DNA of 64,000 nucleotides from CAYJGJ01 sp964367585. GTDB lineage: Bacteria > Bacillota > Clostridia > Peptostreptococcales > Anaerovoracaceae. The stretch lies in contig CAYIYH010000001.1 of NCBI GenBank assembly GCA_964367585.1, forward strand, positions 186,001 through 250,000, read 5' to 3'. The position numbers were made by a program, and so were the translations under genes. The notes beneath the pieces are model-generated. The model was not told the DNA's origin. It did no database searches and saw nothing but the letters and a program-made list of their open reading frames with translations. This document shows, one piece after another, positions 36,791-45,207 of the stretch (position 1 is its first letter; every line of letters starts with the position of its first letter).

Positions 36791-37753
36791 TTACTTGTAC
36801 AATGTAACGCTACTCATTGCCATAGCAATCTTACTTTTTGCAAATTTCCTGGCTTGGTTTAGGAGAATTTCTTTTTTGTTATTAATTGGATTTTTGTGTA
36901 CAACATCGGTCAATTTAAAAAGGATATCTTCCGCCTTTTCTCCTTCGGCAATTCCCTCTTTTAGAATATCATCGAGAGTTATCACAAGATCCTCGACAAA
37001 GACAGGCTCTTTGAAACGAGTAATCTCATCCATGTGGAAATTACGTGCCTCGATCTTATTAGAACTATGATTAAATACGATCCTTTGTGCCTTGCTCAAA
37101 TTGTGGACATAATTATACTTTTGCAGTCCATGGTCTCTGAGGTATCTTTTGAACAATATCCTATTGTTTAAGAATTGAATATTTATTATTTCATTTATTC
37201 CCTCAACCAAATATTCTTTGGTAGTCTCATCAAAATTCAGACGTTCTACAACTTGCAATGACTTGTTCTTATTGAGCACAGAAAGTAACAATCCCCACCT
37301 TCTAGTTACTACATTTTTAGTTTTATCTATGTTTTCACAAAGAGTATAAAAATCCTGAAGTTCTCTCGCTCCCATTTTGCTGCTAATTTCTTCTCCAAAA
37401 ACACCCGCCATAAGTCCGGTTTCGGCGAGCATAGTCAATCCTTTTCCTGCATTGTCTGACAATAGTATTTTTTCTGTTTCTACTCGAATGTCATCAACAT
37501 TTGACTTTTCCAACTCTCTCCAATTGTTTGCAATGGCTTCATAAACTTTTTCATCTAAATCATAATTGATGAGTGCCGCATATCTTACTGCACGCATCAT
37601 TATTATCGGATTTTCCCTACATACCTGTTTAGGATCCCCTTCAAAATACAAAAACGTTTCATTTGTGTCCTTATATCCTTCTACTATATCAGTGCATTCC
37701 GTACCGTCTATTTTCTTTATTATGCTCGCCGCATTCCTCGGTAATTTAATCAC
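36791..37753 (-). CDS. CCA-adding-enzyme-like protein lacking the nucleotidyltransferase head
   Basis: A 320-residue relative of bacterial tRNA nucleotidyltransferase/poly(A) polymerase. It opens like one (IKLPRNAASIIKKI) but then passes directly to the neck region (GDPKQVCRENPIIMMRAVRYAAL), which in CCA enzymes follows the head. The roughly 100-residue head with the catalytic G-S-x-x-x-D-x-D signature is missing. The helical body and tail are retained (RVETEKILLSD, LAETGLMAGVF). It has no stop or frameshift and sits tightly between yhaM and recD2, so it looks like a working gene without polymerase activity, perhaps a tRNA-binding protein. Confidence 0.7.
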   Translation of the reverse strand: MIKLPRNAASIIKKIDGTECTDIVEGYKDTNETFLYFEGDPKQVCRENPIIMMRAVRYAALINYDLDEKVYEAIANNWRELEKSNVDDIRVETEKILLSDNAGKGLTMLAETGLMAGVFGEEISSKMGARELQDFYTLCENIDKTKNVVTRRWGLLLSVLNKNKSLQVVERLNFDETTKEYLVEGINEIINIQFLNNRILFKRYLRDHGLQKYNYVHNLSKAQRIVFNHSSNKIEARNFHMDEITRFKEPVFVEDLVITLDDILKEGIAEGEKAEDILFKLTDVVHKNPINNKKEILLNQARKFAKSKIAMAMSSVTLYK

Positions 37754-37807
37754 TAGATTTCCCTCTTAATTTATTCAAAAAACAACCATACCTTCGGAGT
37801 AATTTAT

Positions 37808-38785
37808 CTATTTCTCGAAATCTTCGCTGGCTTTGTATAACTTCCTATTGTCTAACGACCAAACTTTTTCACTAAACTCTTTCCCTTTGGTGTCTCTCAA
37901 AACTTGTTCCATGTCATACATTTTTGCATCTATCATGTCCAAATGGTGTAAAATTTCCGCCTCCGGAAACAAAGGTTTCTTAGGGCTACCAAATTCAGGT
38001 TCATAATGGTGAGAAAGTATCATGTGTTCTAACATTATTTTTTTCTCGTTAGGAGTACCTAGTTCTGAAGCAATTTTTTCGATATGTTTTATCCCCTGCA
38101 CAATATGGCCTAACATTTGACCTTCAAAAGAATATTCTGTAGCGATTCCTAGTTCAGTTGCATTCATTTCATTTATCTTTTGAATATCGTGGAGAATCAC
38201 ACCCGCTATAACCAAATCTTTGTTTAAATTTCTATATATTTCACATAGCGCAACACCACTCATAAGCATTCTCTTTACGTGATAGAGTAGTCCGCCATAC
38301 TCCGAATGATGTAGCCTTAAGGCTGCAGGGTAATACATCAACTTTTGCTTATATTCGTCTAGAATATGTAGCACTAAAGCTTTGATATCATTGTCATTTA
38401 TTGTTTCTACTTGAGAGATAATGTATTGGTACATTTCCCCGGGTTTTTCGGGAGAAGATTTGATAAAATTAATTATGTCCATGCCGTCACCCTCGACTGC
38501 CTTACGTATTTTATTGATTTTCAACTGCTTCTGCCCATTCCATTCAGAAACTTGCGCTGCCACTTTAACTATTGTTCCTATGGCATTTTCATCCGCAAGC
38601 GAAATGTCAAAATCGGAAATTTCCCACTTTTTGCAATTTACTTCGCCGGTGCTATCGCCAATAATTAGATCCATATAATTCTTGTTGTTTGAACCCGTTT
38701 TGATAGAAATAGTTTTGAGCACAAAAAAATCCACTATATCCGTACCAACTTCTAAATCTCTGATATATATTTTTTTTGTTTCCAT
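37808..38785 (-). CDS. 3'-5' exoribonuclease YhaM-like (OB fold plus HD domain)
   Basis: A 325-residue protein. Residues 5-95 are an OB fold (VGTDIVDFFVLKTISIKTGS, YMDLIIGDSTGEVNCKKWE). Residues 155-300 form an HD phosphohydrolase domain with metal ligands in LRLHHSEYGGLLYHV, LHDIQKINE (the HD pair) and EHMILSHHYEPEFG. YhaM degrades RNA or DNA from the 3' end with divalent metal. It precedes the head-less CCA-like gene by 54 bases, a neighbourhood of RNA-acting proteins. Confidence 0.88.
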   Translation of the reverse strand: METKKIYIRDLEVGTDIVDFFVLKTISIKTGSNNKNYMDLIIGDSTGEVNCKKWEISDFDISLADENAIGTIVKVAAQVSEWNGQKQLKINKIRKAVEGDGMDIINFIKSSPEKPGEMYQYIISQVETINDNDIKALVLHILDEYKQKLMYYPAALRLHHSEYGGLLYHVKRMLMSGVALCEIYRNLNKDLVIAGVILHDIQKINEMNATELGIATEYSFEGQMLGHIVQGIKHIEKIASELGTPNEKKIMLEHMILSHHYEPEFGSPKKPLFPEAEILHHLDMIDAKMYDMEQVLRDTKGKEFSEKVWSLDNRKLYKASEDFEK

Positions 38786-38853
38786 GTTATCTCCTCATTA
38801 TTCGTTTCTGATATCGTCTTCAATTCGCTAATCAAATAGACGGTCTTATTACT

Positions 38854-40485
38854 CTACTTCTTATGTATTGTGAATGTATTTTTCCCTCTATTTTTAGATT
38901 TATAAAGAGCTTTGTCCGCAGCATCAAAAAGGTCTAAATATGAATTCCCATGGATAGGCGAGATTGATATTCCCACTGAAGTCGAAATATCTACAGCTAT
39001 TCCACTTTCACTCGTATGCGTTTTTCTTATCGATTCACATATTCTGGTTGCAATGCTAACAATATTACTTTCGTCTGCTTGGTTTGAAATAAATGCGACG
39101 AATTCGTCTCCACCAAACCTTCCTATAATGTCTTGATCGCGGAATACTCTCTTTAATTCTTCATATATCTCAACCAAGACTTTATCACCATATGAATGTC
39201 CAATCCCGTCATTAATACTTTTAAAATTATCTATATCAATAACAAATAGTGCTCCTGTTTCATTAGTTTCAAGAAGATCATTGATTTTCGACGACATCGC
39301 ATTTTTGTTGTATGCCCCGGTAAGGGCATCTAATTCCGCTCTAGAAACAAGTGCCTGTTCCTTTTCTTTTTCGTCTGTTATCTCGTCGGTAGCTATTATT
39401 GATACTATATCGCTCGAAGTAGGATCAGATAAAATGTATACATTCATCCTATACCAAAGATACTCATCTATGGAATTAAGATCCAAATTCACTCCCTTGT
39501 TATCTTTTAAAACTATTTTTTTAGCCTTAAAATCAAGCGTAAGCTCTCTATTAGACTCTTCAAATGATTTGATAAGATACTGCGAATCTATTTTTTTTAT
39601 TTTCTCGGCATCCTCTTCTTTGATTTCAAAATGGAAATTATCTCTGACAAAATCATGCAACTTAATGTTATTCGGTATGCTCATTTCTGATGATTCGACC
39701 ACAGCCCGTCTTACAAAATCATTGGTCACATTGTATTCTACTACGATGTCTGAGAACTTAAAAACCGATTCAAAGAGCATGTTGTTACTATCTATCTTCT
39801 TTTCCAGCTCTTTTATCAAATCTTTGTATGTATCGAGAGTTACTAATCTTAACATAAATAGCAATACCATATAGAAGAGTAGCATAAATATTATTGTAAT
39901 TACAATCTGATGTGTTATCAAAAGTTTACTATAATCCTCTAGAATAAAAATAGAGGAATTATAAACACTAAATACAGTAACAAGAAATATTATCGTAAAT
40001 ATAGATGACAATAATACTTTATTTGAAAGAATCGCCTTGATATATTTAGGTTTAAAAATTACGATTACTGCAAGTATTATGATTATATGAACTATCATAG
40101 TTAGTATAGCGGTGTGCCAGTGTAAAATGGTGTTATTTATTATGCTTTGGATAGATGTTTCGTAATACAGCGACACACCACTTAAAGTGATCGCCCTAAA
40201 ACTATAGAAGTGGAACATTATAATGACTGAAATTGCTAGATTTGCAAGGAGACTGCATTTAAATAAGAGTCGCACTTCTAGAATGAATAGTGCGAGAATC
40301 AAAACGTACGCCGCCACTTGACCTTCACTAAGTGTTTGCAAGAAAAATGGAGACAGCGAAGCATTAAACACTGCAACAAGGTATGGCAAATATTTGCTAC
40401 CGCGATTTCCATCCGAAAATCGCTGTGCCAAATATAATGCAAGTGCTGAATGAATATAAACTATAGTATACGAAATTAATGCCAC
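38854..40485 (-). CDS. Membrane diguanylate cyclase (GGDEF)
   Basis: A 543-residue protein that would make the second messenger c-di-GMP. About six membrane segments fill residues 1-215, a coiled linker and PAS-like region follow (FKFSDIVVEYNVTNDFVRR to about 370), then the GGDEF domain from residue 385. The active-site loop FGGDEF is intact (458-462) with the metal Asp in VIDIDNFKSIND, and an inhibitory RxxD site is present as RDQD (449-452), five residues ahead of GGDEF. It should therefore be active and feedback-controlled. It lies 49 bases after an ABC permease gene and 68 bases before yhaM. Confidence 0.9.
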   Translation of the reverse strand: MALISYTIVYIHSALALYLAQRFSDGNRGSKYLPYLVAVFNASLSPFFLQTLSEGQVAAYVLILALFILEVRLLFKCSLLANLAISVIIMFHFYSFRAITLSGVSLYYETSIQSIINNTILHWHTAILTMIVHIIIILAVIVIFKPKYIKAILSNKVLLSSIFTIIFLVTVFSVYNSSIFILEDYSKLLITHQIVITIIFMLLFYMVLLFMLRLVTLDTYKDLIKELEKKIDSNNMLFESVFKFSDIVVEYNVTNDFVRRAVVESSEMSIPNNIKLHDFVRDNFHFEIKEEDAEKIKKIDSQYLIKSFEESNRELTLDFKAKKIVLKDNKGVNLDLNSIDEYLWYRMNVYILSDPTSSDIVSIIATDEITDEKEKEQALVSRAELDALTGAYNKNAMSSKINDLLETNETGALFVIDIDNFKSINDGIGHSYGDKVLVEIYEELKRVFRDQDIIGRFGGDEFVAFISNQADESNIVSIATRICESIRKTHTSESGIAVDISTSVGISISPIHGNSYLDLFDAADKALYKSKNRGKNTFTIHKK

Positions 40486-40534
40486 TATCGGTTCTCCTTT
40501 TCATGTTAACAAAATTGTGCAAAATATTATTTGG

Positions 40535-41374
40535 TTAGATCTGCAAATCTCTCTTTTTATAAAAGAGACAGCCAGATACCAACGCTGAAATATAAATAAC
40601 TAAATATATGCAAACACTTATTATTAGTCTGTCATCTAATGCGATTGCATCTTGTACGTTAAGTGTTATAAATGGAGAAAAGTATAAAAGGAATTCCCCG
40701 TCATTCTGAAGAAGTTCTCCCAAATATCCCAGCATGTAACTAACAAGAACGACCGAAGAGGCTACTGCTCCTGTACCTATTCTCGGATTAACTCCCGCTA
40801 GCATCAGTGCAATGGCACCGAAAAAGAGCGGTGGAAAGCTCACAATCTTGGCAGAAGTTATTATATCTAATAAATCAAAAGTTTCTCCCCCCCCAACAAA
40901 TCCGCATCCTATTACAGATAATACTGCAAACGTCAGGACTACGGCTATAGCTATTGTTGCTGTAAGGTATTTTGATATATATATTTCTACTTTGCTTACT
41001 GCCAGCGAGTATAGAAACTCAATCGATTTAGTTTTTTCTTCTTTTAATATAAGACTCGCTGAAAATGTTGCAGCAAATATTGAGACTGCAACTAAAATAA
41101 GGGAATAAATCATAGAATAATAATTAATATAATTTGACATGTCCGTCAAATCTTCCATGCCTACCAACTGCAACAACTCTTGTGGCATTGCATTGATTTT
41201 TGCCGTGGCCAAATCCTGTATTGACGGAAACAATATCATATATAGCGTCATTATCGAAAAAATGGCGATAGTCCACCCAATTATTGTTTTCCTAGTAGTG
41301 ATTAAATTAAATTTACATAATTTAAATATGTTCTTAAAATCGATATCCTTCAAAATATCTCCTCTCAAATCCAC
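40535..41374 (-). CDS. ABC-2 type transporter permease
   Basis: A 279-residue membrane protein with six hydrophobic segments and a large loop between helices 1 and 2 (LFPSIQDLATAKINAMPQEL), as in ABC-2 exporters. EEKTKSIEFLYSLAVSKVEI is the conserved coupling helix. It follows its ATPase by 24 bases. Substrate unknown; related pairs export peptides, antibiotics or lipids. Confidence 0.85.
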   Translation of the reverse strand: MDLRGDILKDIDFKNIFKLCKFNLITTRKTIIGWTIAIFSIMTLYMILFPSIQDLATAKINAMPQELLQLVGMEDLTDMSNYINYYSMIYSLILVAVSIFAATFSASLILKEEKTKSIEFLYSLAVSKVEIYISKYLTATIAIAVVLTFAVLSVIGCGFVGGGETFDLLDIITSAKIVSFPPLFFGAIALMLAGVNPRIGTGAVASSVVLVSYMLGYLGELLQNDGEFLLYFSPFITLNVQDAIALDDRLIISVCIYLVIYISALVSGCLFYKKRDLQI

Positions 41375-41398
41375 AATACTCTTTTCTCACCATCGAAG

Positions 41399-42220
41399 TC
41401 ATTTATAATAAGTAATGAATTCATCTTCTACTGTCTTTGATTTTATTTCTAAAGTTTCCAAGTCAATGTCTGCAAGCTTTTTAATCAAAGCATTGATGTC
41501 TTCTTCAATCTCATAGCTTACTTGCTCACCGTCCTTCGTTGAGTAAGTAATGATTTGCTTATGCTTTATTTTAACATCCTTCATGTCAAAATAGTCAACT
41601 AGTTCACCATCTGCGATAATCGCAACCTTATCACAATATTTTTCAATTTCAGACAAGTTGTGACTCGACAAAAAAATCGTTTTGCCTTTTTGCTTTTCTT
41701 TTAATAACAGATCAAAAAACTTAATTTGCATAAGAGGGTCAAGGCCATTGGTCGGTTCGTCCAAGACTATAATCTCGGCATTCTTGATGAATCCTTGTAT
41801 TAACGACAATTTCTTTCTGTTACCAAAACTAAGCTCGTTAATTTTTTTTGATAAGTCTAATTCAAAATATTCCGCCAGTTTTTGTAATTCATCCTTTGGA
41901 GTTTTAGCGAAGCTTAGTGCAAAAGTAAGCAACCTTTCACATGTGATATTGTCATAAAAAGAAGACTCGCTCGGTACATAGCTAACCATATTTTTTATTT
42001 TTTTACTATCTGTAGCACTATCAAGTCCCAGAATTTCGATGTTTCCATGAGACGGGTTTATCATATTAAACATCGTTCGAAGTGTGGTGCTTTTACCCGC
42101 ACCATTTTTTCCAACAAATCCAACGATCAGTCCTTTTTCGACTGATAGATTAATGTCCTTCACGGCCTCAAAACTACCATAAGACTTTGAAAAACAGTCG
42201 ATTTTAATTGCTGTGTTCAT
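41399..42220 (-). CDS. ABC transporter ATP-binding protein
   Basis: A 273-residue ATPase for the adjacent ABC-2 permease. Walker A is GKNGAGKSTTLR, the signature is LSFGNRKKLSLIQG, Walker B is IVLDEPTNGLD and the H-loop is LSSHNLSE. The C-terminal 60 residues are a small accessory domain common in drug- or bacteriocin-type exporters. Its start overlaps the end of the GatD-like gene by four bases (ATGA), so the two are translationally coupled. Confidence 0.92.
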   Translation of the reverse strand: MNTAIKIDCFSKSYGSFEAVKDINLSVEKGLIVGFVGKNGAGKSTTLRTMFNMINPSHGNIEILGLDSATDSKKIKNMVSYVPSESSFYDNITCERLLTFALSFAKTPKDELQKLAEYFELDLSKKINELSFGNRKKLSLIQGFIKNAEIIVLDEPTNGLDPLMQIKFFDLLLKEKQKGKTIFLSSHNLSEIEKYCDKVAIIADGELVDYFDMKDVKIKHKQIITYSTKDGEQVSYEIEEDINALIKKLADIDLETLEIKSKTVEDEFITYYK

Positions 42221-42981
42221 ATATTTCTCCGCATTTCAGTCTCTTTGCTCAATGTGAATTTCTCTATCTCTTCATATGAGCGCTCTTGTATCGAAAAATC
42301 ACATCTCAAAGACGGATCGATTAATATAGATTTTTTTTCTGCAATATCCCTGAGAATAGATTCTGCAATCCAAGGATTTTTTGCAAACATCGGCCCTAAG
42401 CAATTTGAAAAAATGAAATTATTTTCCTTATATCCCTCGCCGAAGCCTTTGTCATTGCCATAACCATAAGTGACTTTTCCTAATTGTCTCGCATCCTCAT
42501 TTAATAATAAATCTATCATTTGAATTTGTGATCCACAAACTTTATGCGTGATTCCATTGATGCCGGAAGTAAATAATATATCGTCGCCATATGGTTGACG
42601 GAGTTCTCTAGCTACTCCATCTATGATACCAAGTCCGTCAAATTCAGTATTGTCGTCTCTTATGATCTTTTTTGCAAAAATGGCACCGGTTGTTCCAAAA
42701 ACAATAAAATATTTTCCGCTTTCTAAATATTTCATAAGCTCACTGCGCTGTGCATCCAATGTTCTCATTACGGCCAAAAGGTGTGTCAATTCTCCGGGAG
42801 ATATAAGGAAAACATCTGTTGTATCAAAATTAATAGTTGAATCAAAATCATCGACTCTAGACACACGGATATCTAATCCTAGCTCAGAACCCACCTTTTC
42901 TAGTGCCCAAACATTTCCCCTGTCACCATGAAGATTACATATATCAGGAAATAAATATGTCAAATTTATAGTTTTCATCAT
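42217..42981 (-). CDS. GatD-like class I glutamine amidotransferase without catalytic residues
   Basis: A 254-residue relative of GatD, the glutaminase half of the lipid II isoglutaminyl synthase MurT/GatD (DUF GATase_3 family). The family frame is clear: NLTYLFPDICNLHGDRGNV, FDTTDVFLISPGELTHLL, GLGIIDGVAREL and GKVTYGYGN. However, the nucleophile elbow reads VFGTTGAIFAKK, with no cysteine where ICGGFQ is expected, and the catalytic His region (YLHGP in GatD) reads MFAKNP. It therefore probably cannot hydrolyse glutamine and may be a scaffold. It follows murT by 165 bases and overlaps the ABC ATPase gene by four. Confidence 0.75.
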   Translation of the reverse strand: MMKTINLTYLFPDICNLHGDRGNVWALEKVGSELGLDIRVSRVDDFDSTINFDTTDVFLISPGELTHLLAVMRTLDAQRSELMKYLESGKYFIVFGTTGAIFAKKIIRDDNTEFDGLGIIDGVARELRQPYGDDILFTSGINGITHKVCGSQIQMIDLLLNEDARQLGKVTYGYGNDKGFGEGYKENNFIFSNCLGPMFAKNPWIAESILRDIAEKKSILIDPSLRCDFSIQERSYEEIEKFTLSKETEMRRNI

Positions 42982-42998
42982 AGAAAAATCCTTTCATA

Positions 42999-43012
42999 GG
43001 TATACGTATACC
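42999..43012. promoter_or_regulatory. Perfect 14-base palindrome upstream of the GatD-like gene
   Basis: GGTATACGTATACC is a perfect palindrome 18 bases before the GatD-like start codon, within the 165-base gap after murT. It could be an operator; no regulator is known. Confidence 0.35.
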
Positions 43013-43146
43013 CACACATAGCAACAAACAACACACTCATTCTGGTTTAAATACTAAATAACTGTGCGGTGTTTACTTTTAATAACTAGCGTGAATTAAA
43101 ACAACCATTTATTATCGCTTACGCTGGAAGTGGATCTCCACTTGTA

Positions 43147-44502
43147 CTACTGTGGCTGTCTATTAATGAATTCTTTCATCTCGTAATATGACTTAAGCCA
43201 TGTTATCAGGTAGACTTGTGAAGTGTCATACTTATCGAGCTCTCCAAATATTTCTTCGGCATCGTCTGTATACAAAATCTTAACTTTATCCGCACCTGCC
43301 TCATAAGAAAATCGGGTTGCAACATCGTATGCAATTGGTTTTCCAAAACATATAATCTTTTCGACATTGGAGTTAAGGAGTTGTTCTACATTACAGTCAT
43401 ATGCATAAAAAGTATTCGTGTAGTGTGGGACAAAATCTACTACTGCCATAAGTCCTAAAAGAAGAACCTTCTTCCTGCTGTCTTCCGCAACAACATCGAA
43501 TGATGACTGTAATGTCTCAGGGTTTTCTTGTTTTATTCGAATGTAATGTATTTCCTTATCTTTGTATCTAAACGTCTCTGTTCTTCCCTTTTGATTCACG
43601 AAAGAACTCAGTGCTGCAGCAATTCTCTCCTTGTCGATGCCTAAATCTGATAATACCGCAACTGCCAATGAATAGTTATAGAGCATAAACGGTTCTTTGT
43701 ACGGCATGTGGAATACTTGACCATACATTGTAAATTCTTCTTTCTCAAAATCGATAGAATCAATCATATTGTCGGTTACTGCAGGAGAGAATCCACACCG
43801 TGCACATGAATATTTGCCTACGTTATCTAAATTATAATGCTCAAATGTCAATTTTGATGAGCACTTTGGACAGGGCATAGTAACATCTAGAAAACCTGTT
43901 TTTTCGAAACTTTGCTCGTGTTTATTAATACCAAAGTAAACCACATTATCATAACCTTCCCCCATAGCCTTTGTTCTAGGTTCATCGTTATTCAAATATA
44001 GGGTCATATCGGGTTTAATAACGGCACTTATTTTTCGTACTATATAGTCCGAATCTCCATTTCTTTGTACTTGATCCTTTTGGAGGTTGGTTACCACTAA
44101 ATTCTTAGAAGGAATGAGTTCAAGAATATTTTTTAAATATCTTTCGTCAGCTTCAAAAACAAAATAATCGGCATCTAATCTCCCCGATATGCTACTAGAC
44201 TGTAGCAAAGCGGTAGTTATCCCCGATGTTAAATTAGCACCCTCAAGATTTGATACAACTCTAAATCCTGATTTTTTTAATACATGGACTAACATGTTTA
44301 CTGTGGAAGATTTTCCATTTGTCCCTGTTACTACAAACACCTTGCTATAATCTATTCCTTTAAACCTCTTGGGGAAATTTTTGTCTAATTTTAGCATGAT
44401 CTTCCCGGGTAAAGTAGTTCCCCTCTTTTTCCCTGATCCTTTTGAAGCAACTTTTATAAGAAAAATTATGATTTTACCTATGACAATTTTGATTGCAAAC
44501 AT
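43147..44502 (-). CDS. murT: Mur ligase family protein, MurT-like
   Basis: A 451-residue Mur-ligase-fold protein with an N-terminal hydrophobic stretch (residues 3-19), the ATP loop VVTGTNGKSSTVNM (GTNGKSS at 60-66), a Cys4 zinc ribbon inserted in the central domain (C211, C214, C233, C236) and the DUF1727 C-terminal domain. MurT amidates the D-Glu of lipid II using ammonia from GatD. Here its partner lacks a glutaminase site and the C-terminal motifs of MurT (such as NPVGLNQV) are changed (QENPETLQSSFDVV), so the substrate may differ. It could be a paralogue of the true MurT/GatD. Confidence 0.75.
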   Translation of the reverse strand: MFAIKIVIGKIIIFLIKVASKGSGKKRGTTLPGKIMLKLDKNFPKRFKGIDYSKVFVVTGTNGKSSTVNMLVHVLKKSGFRVVSNLEGANLTSGITTALLQSSSISGRLDADYFVFEADERYLKNILELIPSKNLVVTNLQKDQVQRNGDSDYIVRKISAVIKPDMTLYLNNDEPRTKAMGEGYDNVVYFGINKHEQSFEKTGFLDVTMPCPKCSSKLTFEHYNLDNVGKYSCARCGFSPAVTDNMIDSIDFEKEEFTMYGQVFHMPYKEPFMLYNYSLAVAVLSDLGIDKERIAAALSSFVNQKGRTETFRYKDKEIHYIRIKQENPETLQSSFDVVAEDSRKKVLLLGLMAVVDFVPHYTNTFYAYDCNVEQLLNSNVEKIICFGKPIAYDVATRFSYEAGADKVKILYTDDAEEIFGELDKYDTSQVYLITWLKSYYEMKEFINRQPQ

Positions 44503-44798
44503 AGACTCCCCCCTTTTATTCGTATATCAAATTATACAATTTTTTGCCAGAATAATCAAGTTGAATATGTGTAATTTAGAGTAATTTGCCGTAATTATTA
44601 CCACAATTAATGCCGTAAATCAGACAAATTCCAATACTAATACAACCGCGTACATTTTCCAATAATATACGCTAAGAATTTTGTATTTTTTTACAATACA
44701 CGATTTATTTATTATTCAGGAACAATCAAAACTATTCCATATAAGAAACACTTGATTATTATATATGAAAAAATACAAAGCAAGTACATCTCCTACAC

Positions 44799-44866
44799 AA
44801 AAAAAGAGAATGATAATATATACCACTTGATAATATCTCATGATATAAATTAACACTCTCTTTTTT
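44799..44866 (-). terminator. Probable terminator of the SPFH operon
   Basis: AAAAAAAGAGAATG (44799-44812) and CACTCTCTTTTTT (44854-44866) are inverted, with one mismatch, around a 41-base interior that has its own small hairpin (ATATC/GATAT). On the minus strand it ends in seven T and lies about 95 bases after the last gene of the operon. No other feature is seen in 44503-44882. Confidence 0.5.
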
Positions 44867-44882
44867 ATAGTCAATACAATCA

Positions 44883-44932
44883 CGGCACGGACTAATCGCA
44901 CAAACTCGTTAGTCCCTTAATTTCGATTTAAA
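44883..44932 (+). repeat. Dispersed repeat I, copy 2
   Basis: Starts CGGCACGGACTAATCGCAC and ends TTTCGATTTAAA; the most diverged of the three copies (others at 17494 and 50150). It lies just downstream of the SPFH/ribbon-helix-helix operon. Confidence 0.65.
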
Positions 44933-44960
44933 GAAGTAAGATAATTAGGAATGGATATAT

Positions 44961-45203
44961 CTATTCCTCGGCATCACTTTTTGAAGCACTGCCTTTGTTT
45001 CTTTGTCGTACTGCCTCAGTCAACAGGTATTCAATTTGCCCATTTATTGATCGAAACTCATCCTCTGACCACCTAGCAATACTATCGTAAAGATGCTTAG
45101 AAAGTCTGAGTGGTATTTGTTTCTTGGAAGATTCATTGGATTCACGCTCAGATTTTTTTCCCTCATTTGCGCCAATGGGGGTCTCTTTCGATTTTTCTTT
45201 CAT
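44961..45203 (-). CDS. Arc-type ribbon-helix-helix DNA-binding protein
   Basis: An 80-residue protein with a charged, disordered N-terminal 30 residues and a C-terminal Arc/MetJ-type fold: KQIPLRLSKHLYDSIARWSED (strand plus helix 1) and FRSINGQIEYLLTEAVRQR (helix 2). Such proteins bind tandem palindromes as dimers. It begins four bases after the SPFH gene on the same strand. The operon promoter overlaps two TGATATCA palindromes spaced 11 bases centre to centre, a spacing fitting cooperative ribbon-helix-helix dimers, so autoregulation is likely. Confidence 0.75.
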   Translation of the reverse strand: MKEKSKETPIGANEGKKSERESNESSKKQIPLRLSKHLYDSIARWSEDEFRSINGQIEYLLTEAVRQRNKGSASKSDAEE

Positions 45204-45207
45204 CGTA

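Noticed and set aside
44716..44901. A 61-codon hydrophobic frame on the minus strand
   Set aside because: It starts with GTG inside dispersed repeat I, has no ribosome site and spans the terminator-like inverted repeat, so it is not credible as a gene.
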